Below, one piece after another: positions 58,564 through 64,000 of a stretch of 64,000 bases of DNA. The stretch is taken from NCBI GenBank assembly GCA_947453155.1, contig CANGFE010000001.1:1-64000 (forward strand), given 5' to 3'. The notes beneath the pieces were generated by a model. That model worked only from the letters and a program-made list of their open reading frames with translations, ran no database searches and was not told the origin of the DNA. Each line of letters starts with the position of its first letter. Within the stretch, counting starts at the first letter, position 1. This DNA comes from Beijerinckiaceae bacterium. Lineage in GTDB: Bacteria; Pseudomonadota; Alphaproteobacteria; Rhizobiales; Beijerinckiaceae. A program made the position numbers and the translations under genes.

Positions 58564-59579
58564 GCAGGGACAGCCTCTGCAAGCTGAAGCAATTTAGCAC
58601 TCCCGGAATTCTTCCCGGCATAGTCATTCCAGGCCGTCTCGCGGGCAATCTTGCGCCATTTCTCGACAATTGTTTCATCAAGATCGTGAATTTTCGCGCC
58701 AGCTTTTTCGTAAATTTTAGCGACCGCCTCGTCATCAGCCATAGCCGCATCGCGACCATAGGCTTCAAGCCCCTCGCCCACTTCCATAATCAAGTCTTGC
58801 TGCTTTTTCGGCAAAGCATCAAAAACCGATTTCGAAATGATCAGTGGCTCAAGCATATACCAATAAGATTTCCCGCGCCCTGTCGTGAGGTGTTTGGCAA
58901 TCTCTTCCAGCTTGAATGAAATCAGACTTGTTGAGGACGTCAGACCTGCATCACAGGCGCCCGTTTGCATGGCGGCATAAAGTTCATTGGAGGGCAATGA
59001 TAAAACAGCCGCCCCAGCCGCTTGCAGCATCAAATCCATTTCACGCGAGCCGCCACGGATTTTCATTCCCTTGGCGTCCTCTGGATTTACCAGTGGCGCG
59101 GAACGGCTCGCCACACCACCAGCCTGCCAAATCCATGTAACAATCATGATGCCCTTGTCATTTAAGAATTTTGAAAATTCTTTCCCGACGGCCGCTTGTT
59201 TCCACGCCAGACCCTGCTTGTAAGAACTCACAAGCGCGGGCATGAGCCCAATATTCACCTCGGGCATTTCACCGCCTGCATATGAGATTGGCACAAGCGA
59301 CATATCAAGCGCGCCCTTACGCAGCGAAGACACTTGCGAATTCACTTTCATGAGCGATGAGCCCGCGTAAACTTGCGCGGCCATTTCGCCCGAACTTTTC
59401 GCGGCCAGTTCTTGCGCAAAACGATGGCACAGAATATCGCGGAAATCTCCGTCCTTGCCATTTGATCCGGGAAATTGATGCGAGATTTTTAAAGTCGTCG
59501 CCGCTTGAGCGGAGGAAAATTTCAACAATGCGGGAGCAGCAATCGAACCCGCGAGCACATGGCGGCGCGTCAATGTCAT
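58560..59579 (-). CDS. dctP: TRAP transporter periplasmic binding protein DctP
   Basis: The 339-residue protein starts MTLTRRHVLAG behind GGAGG; a longer frame adds 14 residues. The signal peptide has a twin-arginine (TRRHVLAG) and ends after SSAQAA (residue 27), so export may use the Tat system. The mature part is typical DctP: LKISHQFPGSNGKDGDF near residue 30 and KIRGGSREMDLMLQAAGAAVLSLP near 170, which holds the conserved Arg contacting the ligand carboxylate. It heads the five-gene dctPQM-matB-CoA transferase operon. Confidence 0.92.
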   Translation of the reverse strand: MTLTRRHVLAGSIAAPALLKFSSAQAATTLKISHQFPGSNGKDGDFRDILCHRFAQELAAKSSGEMAAQVYAGSSLMKVNSQVSSLRKGALDMSLVPISYAGGEMPEVNIGLMPALVSSYKQGLAWKQAAVGKEFSKFLNDKGIMIVTWIWQAGGVASRSAPLVNPEDAKGMKIRGGSREMDLMLQAAGAAVLSLPSNELYAAMQTGACDAGLTSSTSLISFKLEEIAKHLTTGRGKSYWYMLEPLIISKSVFDALPKKQQDLIMEVGEGLEAYGRDAAMADDEAVAKIYEKAGAKIHDLDETIVEKWRKIARETAWNDYAGKNSGSAKLLQLAEAVPA

Positions 59580-59941
59580 AGGCTTTCCTCCGATTTTTCT
59601 CTCCGTCCAAACGGCCGACAAGAGCCGAGCTGAAACACCAGCATAACAGAGATTTTTGAGAAGTCGGAAACGACTTTCGCATGAGACATATTGCAGTGCG
59701 AAAACCCGTCAAAAAAGTTCCCGAGCCTCGCCATCACGATGCAAACAAACCCCTCAGAGAGCATCGAAATTCGTGATCATTCTTTGCGTTAAACCGCGCC
59801 GGTTTCTAAACAAAATATAAAAACAAATATTGAACCGCACCTGCCCCCGTGCCACTCTGTTCGGGCCATGAGGGAACACCCACGCAGACATGCGTGAAGG
59901 ACTAGCCCCTGTTCTCAACCAGGCTGGATCTGTCGAATTTT
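59580..59941. other. 362-base divergent gap with hairpins, upstream of dctP and exoY
   Basis: It should hold the promoters of the leftward TRAP operon and the rightward exopolysaccharide gene. No gene is supported here. It contains AAGTCG-GAAA-CGACTT (59661-59676) and the inverted repeat TTTCGCA (59675-59681)/TGCGAAA (59697-59703), about 80-120 bases before the dctP start. These may be operator or leader structures of the TRAP operon. Confidence 0.45.
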
Positions 59942-60625
59942 GTGGAACTTGCCTTGGCGATCCAAAATTCGGCTGACCGCACAACAACCCCTCCTCGGCA
60001 CCAACTCCGGCCCATTGGCGGGCGGCTCAAACGTAGCTTTGATGTCTGCGCAGCAATAATAGCGCTCGTGCTGCTACTCCCATTGATCCTGAGCATTAGC
60101 GCAATCATCTTTAGCTTAAATGGTGGTCCGGTCATCATCCGACACCGCCGTATCGGGCACGCAGGCGAAAGCTTTGGTTGTTTAAAATTTAGAACGATGG
60201 TGAAAAACGCAGAAGATGTTCTCGCACGTCACTTGCGCGAGGACCCAAAAGCGGCCGAAGAATGGGAAAAGCAACGTAAACTTTGCAAAGATCCGCGCGT
60301 AACAAAGATTGGCTCGATCTTACGGAAAACAAGCCTTGATGAGCTGCCCCAGCTTCTCAATATTCTCAATGGGGATATGAGCCTCGTCGGGCCCCGCCCA
60401 ATTGTTGAAGACGAAATCCCCAAATATGGATCCGCGGTTCGGCTTTACCTGCAGGCACGCCCTGGATTAACGGGCGCGTGGCAAGTGAATGGCCGTAGCG
60501 ATATCGAATATCAAAAACGCGTTGCTCTCGACTCGGATTATCTCACCAATTGGTCTTTAAAAACGGACGTGATCATCATCCTGCGGACTTTGCCAGCCGT
60601 CATTAAAGCACGTGGCGTTTATTGA
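59942..60625 (+). CDS. exoY: ExoY-like undecaprenyl-phosphate sugar-1-phosphate transferase
   Basis: Primes exopolysaccharide synthesis by moving a sugar phosphate onto undecaprenyl phosphate. The 227-residue product has the short ExoY architecture: one membrane helix (about 38-60), then the bacterial sugar transferase domain with LKFRTM near residue 80, DELPQLLNILNGDMSLVGPRP near 132 and PGLTGAWQVNGRS near 172. The start is uncertain (GTG 59942; TTG 59954 possible; no clear ribosome site). Its 3' end overlaps the convergent flippase gene by 23 bases. Confidence 0.9.
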   Translation: MELALAIQNSADRTTTPPRHQLRPIGGRLKRSFDVCAAIIALVLLLPLILSISAIIFSLNGGPVIIRHRRIGHAGESFGCLKFRTMVKNAEDVLARHLREDPKAAEEWEKQRKLCKDPRVTKIGSILRKTSLDELPQLLNILNGDMSLVGPRPIVEDEIPKYGSAVRLYLQARPGLTGAWQVNGRSDIEYQKRVALDSDYLTNWSLKTDVIIILRTLPAVIKARGVY

Positions 60626-62066
60626 ATTGCGAGCACGCCTCGCGCAGGAAGTCCCTCGCTGAGATAATAATCAATCGGCCGCGTGGAAATGCCGCCATCG
60701 AGCCTAAGCCTGAAACGTAGGCGCAAACGAAACTCAAGCCGATTAAATAGCCACCAGTGACGTCAAAGTGACGCAAGCCGGCGATCACAGCGAAAGTGAT
60801 CATCGAGGCAACGATATTTGGCAAGGTGTCGAGCGCTAAATCGATATGTGAAACGATTTTCCTGCCAGCGAAAAAAAATTGAATCGGCAAGTGGAAAAAG
60901 ATTTCTGCGAAGGCATAGGCGGTAGCAACGCCAACGGCGCCCCACCGCAGACTAATAAAGAAGGCGCCTGAAATAACGAGGGACGAACTCAGGCTCACCC
61001 ACATGAGGTCTTGCCCGCGCCCCTCTGCCAGAAAAAGCCATGTAGAGCACATCAACAACGGCTGCACCAAGCCTGCGAATCCGAGCCAGAAAAAAATATC
61101 AGCGACAGAGCTCCATTCATCGCCAAGTAAAATAAAAACAAGCTCTGGTGCACAAGCAATCGCGACACACATGCCAGGCATCATTAACAGAGAAAGCAAG
61201 CCCGAGGCATGAAGATAAGCGCGTCGATAAGATTGAGGCTCTGTTTGTAGACGGCTAAGAATGGGCACCATCACACGACTGATCGGGTTGCCAAGATTTT
61301 CGACCGGATACAAAAGAAGCTTATAGGCACGATCATAAAAACCTAGTGCGACAGCCCCGAAGCTACGTCCAATCAAAATATTATCTAAATTTCTCACCAA
61401 ATAATTGGCGATATTATGCCCCGCAATCCAAGCCCCGAAGGAGAACATGCCATCGAGGCTCAGCCTCCATTTCGGTATTTGCGGTCGCCAACCACTCACA
61501 CACCAAGTTAGGGCAACCCAGACACAAACGGAGGCGAGACCGGAAAACCAGAGGGCCCAATAGCTCGGCCATACCCGCGCCATGAGCATGACGACACCGA
61601 AAGATGTGATTGCACAAATAATATCAATAATTGCGAGTAAGCGAAAACGTAGCTTGCGGGCGAGCATTGCATATTGCCCGAAACTCAAGGCACCAACGAG
61701 CAACACAAAGGCCCAGGCCTCCAAAAGGCGCACAAGTCGGGGCTCTTCATAAAAATCGGCTATAAGTGGGGCGCACACGAACAAGACAATCACAAGGCCC
61801 GTTGAAAGCCCAAGATTGATCCAGAACAAAAGGCTCGCCTGCTCAGGCTCAAGTTTTTCTTTCTGTATGATCGACTGATTGAGACCAATATCTTGCAAGA
61901 GATTCGCAAGTGCGATCACCGGTAAAGCCATCGCATAAATACCGAACTGATCAGCATCCAGCAGCCGCGCCAGAAAAATGGTCGTCATAAATTGCAATAT
62001 CATTCGAATGAATTGGGATGACATGGACCAAAACATGCCATCGACAGCCAATTTACGTAAACTCAT
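60603..62066 (-). CDS. Lipid-linked oligosaccharide flippase (Wzx/PST family)
   Basis: The 487-residue protein has about twelve to fourteen membrane helices and the polysaccharide-transport opening (MFWSMSSQFIRMILQFMTTIFLARLLDADQFGIYAMA), and FGAWIAGHNIANYLVRNLDNILIGRSFGAVALGFYDRA near residue 210, typical of WzxC-like exporters of the MOP superfamily. It moves lipid-linked sugar repeats across the inner membrane. It belongs to the exopolysaccharide locus with exoY and the glycosyltransferase at the window end. Confidence 0.9.
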   Translation of the reverse strand: MSLRKLAVDGMFWSMSSQFIRMILQFMTTIFLARLLDADQFGIYAMALPVIALANLLQDIGLNQSIIQKEKLEPEQASLLFWINLGLSTGLVIVLFVCAPLIADFYEEPRLVRLLEAWAFVLLVGALSFGQYAMLARKLRFRLLAIIDIICAITSFGVVMLMARVWPSYWALWFSGLASVCVWVALTWCVSGWRPQIPKWRLSLDGMFSFGAWIAGHNIANYLVRNLDNILIGRSFGAVALGFYDRAYKLLLYPVENLGNPISRVMVPILSRLQTEPQSYRRAYLHASGLLSLLMMPGMCVAIACAPELVFILLGDEWSSVADIFFWLGFAGLVQPLLMCSTWLFLAEGRGQDLMWVSLSSSLVISGAFFISLRWGAVGVATAYAFAEIFFHLPIQFFFAGRKIVSHIDLALDTLPNIVASMITFAVIAGLRHFDVTGGYLIGLSFVCAYVSGLGSMAAFPRGRLIIISARDFLREACSQFNKRHVL

Positions 62067-62226
62067 GCAAAGATAGTCTCCGCTGCGTCTTCATCATCAA
62101 TGCGCGGAGATGAAACTGCAAGCTTAAGCCGATCAAGGAAAAAACAAAAAATTAAAGGTCAAATGATCTTTATCATCGCCTGCAAGGCGAATAATCTTTC
62201 GGATGGGGGTGGCCGAGGAGCAAGGC

Positions 62227-63603
62227 ATGAACCGAAAACTTATCGTTCTCGAATTGAACGAATTGACCCCGTCATTGATGGACCGATTCATTGAATTGGG
62301 CCACTTGCCAAATTTCAAGACATTGAAAGATCGTTCCCTCTGCTTCATCTCAGACGCGCAGGAAAATCCACCGGCCCTTGAACCTTGGATTCAATGGGTC
62401 TCAATTCACACAGGTCTCCCATTCGCAGAGCATGCTGTATTTAACCTCGGTCAGGGTGAAAACTTTAAGGCTCCCCGGATATGGGACCGCGTCGCCGAAA
62501 ATGGAGGGCGTTGCTTTGTCCTTGCCAGTATGAATGCGCATTTTAACAGCAAGTATAAAGACCAAATAGCTCTCATTCCTGATCCATGGGCCCTAAATCT
62601 CACTCCCAATCCTATTGATAAATATAAAGCATTTTTCAACTTCATTAGATCCTATGTTCAAGAATACACCAACAAGTCGACGCCCCTTCACACCCGGGAC
62701 TATATAAATTTTTTTACTTTCATGGCTGCGAGCGGACTGTCGGGCGAGACTATAAAAAAAACTTTCGTGCAGCTTATTTCCGAGAAGACCGGTTCACCAA
62801 AATGGCAACGAGCTGCAATTCTTGACCGGCTGCTTTGGGACGTCTTCAGACATGAGTGGCGCAAAACGCAACCTGATTATGCAAGCCTCTTTTTAAACAG
62901 CACGGCGCATCTGCAACATTACTATTGGCGCGATTTTGAACCGGAAAAATTCTCACTTAAATCGGATCAAACAACAGGTGCTTCAAACGCCATTCTTTTT
63001 GGCTATAAATCGATGGACAAAATCGTCGGCGAATGTCTCGCCATGATTGATAAGAACACATCTGTGGCTTTGGTCACAGCACTTGGTCAGCAACCAATGT
63101 CAAAATACGATGATCAAGGCGGGAAACTTGTTTTCAAAATACGAAATGTCGACAATCTCCTTTGTTTCGCAGGGTATCGAGGCCCGTATCAGTATAAGCC
63201 TGTCATGGCGGAGCAGTTTCATCTGGTCTTCGAAAATCGAGAGGAAGCAGAACGAGCTTTTGAGCGGATTGATTGCTTGGAAATAGGTAGCGAAAAACTC
63301 ATGGATTTGAGGGTTGAAGGTCATACGATCTTCGGTGGTTGTGCTCTCATTCAAGAGCCGATCAAAGAGACCGCAATATCAAGCAAATTCACAAACGAGC
63401 AGCTCCCGTTCTCAGCGCTCTTTTATCCTGTAGATTGCATAAAGAGTGGGATGCATCACCCAGATGGCATTTTTTGGCTATCCGGACCTGGCATTAAACA
63501 AAGAATTGAAGGGGGAAGAATACCAATTACCGAAATTCAAGAATATCTCTTGAATGCAATCGGGATGAGGGGTGACGACCAACGCGACCAGCTAATCCAA
63601 TGA
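62227..63603 (+). CDS. Alkaline-phosphatase-fold (type I phosphodiesterase) protein with a degenerate metal site
   Basis: The 458-residue product starts MNRKLIVLELNELTPS behind GAGGAG. The opening, PPALEPWIQWVSIHTGLPFAEHAVFNL near residue 45 and the final GMHHPDGIFWLSGPGI near 415 follow the order of type I phosphodiesterase/nucleotide pyrophosphatase proteins. However, the first metal Asp reads Asn (ELNEL), and the usual SDHG is replaced by TALGQQP near residue 285. So a role other than normal phosphate hydrolysis is likely. Its position between a flippase and a glycosyltransferase points to exopolysaccharide synthesis or modification. Confidence 0.72.
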   Translation: MNRKLIVLELNELTPSLMDRFIELGHLPNFKTLKDRSLCFISDAQENPPALEPWIQWVSIHTGLPFAEHAVFNLGQGENFKAPRIWDRVAENGGRCFVLASMNAHFNSKYKDQIALIPDPWALNLTPNPIDKYKAFFNFIRSYVQEYTNKSTPLHTRDYINFFTFMAASGLSGETIKKTFVQLISEKTGSPKWQRAAILDRLLWDVFRHEWRKTQPDYASLFLNSTAHLQHYYWRDFEPEKFSLKSDQTTGASNAILFGYKSMDKIVGECLAMIDKNTSVALVTALGQQPMSKYDDQGGKLVFKIRNVDNLLCFAGYRGPYQYKPVMAEQFHLVFENREEAERAFERIDCLEIGSEKLMDLRVEGHTIFGGCALIQEPIKETAISSKFTNEQLPFSALFYPVDCIKSGMHHPDGIFWLSGPGIKQRIEGGRIPITEIQEYLLNAIGMRGDDQRDQLIQ

Positions 63604-64000
63604 GGCGAAATCTTTCTTTGAGAAATGGGAGCGAATACGGTTCATGCGACTTTTGATTGGATATTTGAGAAGCGGCACAGCGTCAGGGTTTCGGAGAAGT
63701 CTCTTCACGCCACGCAATATTTTGCCGCTAGCCATGTCATCTAGAGCGCAGGAAAAATCATATGCCATCTTGAGTGAAGCGAAATGTCCCTCCAGCGCCA
63801 AACGCTCCGCAATTGAAAGCGGAAATCGCCGGCCAATCTCACGATCAAAATCAATCAAACCCCTAATATCTTGCGCTTGGAGGCGGTGTGACGTGGATTT
63901 CGAATGTTTCTGGTAAATATATCCGGCGGAATGATGCCGAATGTACCGAGTATTTTCAGCAAGCAACAAAGCGACCAACGCAAAATCCTCACCAATTCGC
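63592..64000 (-). CDS. Glycosyltransferase family 2, C-terminal part (5' end outside window)
   Basis: The frame is open to the window edge, and its first visible residues are RIGEDFALVALLLAENTRYIRH. GEDF followed by a hydrophobic helix is the C-terminal signature of family 2 (GT-A fold) glycosyltransferases. The last ~130 residues are present and contain a Tyr-rich HHSAGYIYQKHSKS segment and a basic tail. It ends in the last bases of the phosphodiesterase-like gene (12-base overlap). It probably builds the same exopolysaccharide; donor and acceptor cannot be read. Confidence 0.75.
   Translation of the reverse strand, partial: RIGEDFALVALLLAENTRYIRHHSAGYIYQKHSKSTSHRLQAQDIRGLIDFDREIGRRFPLSIAERLALEGHFASLKMAYDFSCALDDMASGKILRGVKRLLRNPDAVPLLKYPIKSRMNRIRSHFSKKDFASLD

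Overview
The window comes from an alphaproteobacterium, most likely of the order Hyphomicrobiales (Rhizobiales). The evidence is gene order and sequence: dusB-ntrB-ntrC-ntrY-ntrX-hfq-hflX, trpE-trpG-trpD-trpC-moaC-moeA next to lexA, tpiA-secG-pyrG-kdsA-eno, and rlpA-tmk-holB-metG-tatD, with an alphaproteobacterial-type ComEC and a 233-residue LexA. A bciA-type divinyl (proto)chlorophyllide 8-vinyl reductase hints at a phototrophic or formerly phototrophic lineage. The genus cannot be fixed from the sequence alone.

Layout. (1) 1-37400 is mostly conserved core: the end of comEC; lexA; a long leftward operon ppiD-trpE-trpG-trpD-trpC-moaC-moeA; the rightward block tpiA, secG, pyrG, a VOC protein, kdsA, an acyltransferase; queF; eno; the nitrogen-control block dusB-ntrBC, ntrYX, hfq, hflX; mazG; a two-domain cold-shock protein; a CorC-type membrane protein; the leftward operon tmk-holB-metG-tatD-MBL hydrolase; rlpA; a small exported protein; tRNA-Ser(TGA) and a group II truncated haemoglobin. 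(2) 37389-42593 holds bciA, an OmpR-type regulator whose receiver lacks the phosphoacceptor Asp, and a group of small envelope or stress genes (SYLF protein, Crp/Fnr regulator, CsbD, DUF3309, a lipoprotein, a glycine-zipper protein). (3) 42654-51340 is a catabolic accessory region: an orphan Fe-type solute-binding protein facing away from two tandem bicupins, a Rieske ring-hydroxylating oxygenase, a class III CoA-transferase, a Bug/TctC binding protein, a thiolase-like protein without the nucleophilic Cys, and its DUF35 OB-fold partner. (4) 51337-59579 has a PlsC acyltransferase, a GT39-type glycosyltransferase and a five-gene leftward operon dctP-dctQ-dctM-matB-CoA transferase that looks like uptake and activation of malonate or a related dicarboxylate. 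(5) 59942-64000 is the edge of an exopolysaccharide locus: an ExoY-like priming transferase, a flippase, a phosphodiesterase-fold protein with a degenerate metal site, and the C-terminus of a family 2 glycosyltransferase.

How the genes work together. Region 3 is the best candidate for an undescribed system. It has the parts for an aromatic acid route: uptake, CoA activation, ring hydroxylation, cupin-type ring opening, and a final C-C cleavage by a thiolase-like/DUF35 pair. It lacks the matching reductase, permeases and regulator in the window, and two of its enzymes have unusual active sites. Region 4 forms a compact uptake-and-activate cassette. The core regions are ordinary, but they contain clear intrinsic terminators, a possible LexA operator, a hairpin over a ribosome binding site and a palindromic repeat that has become the C-terminus of a protein.
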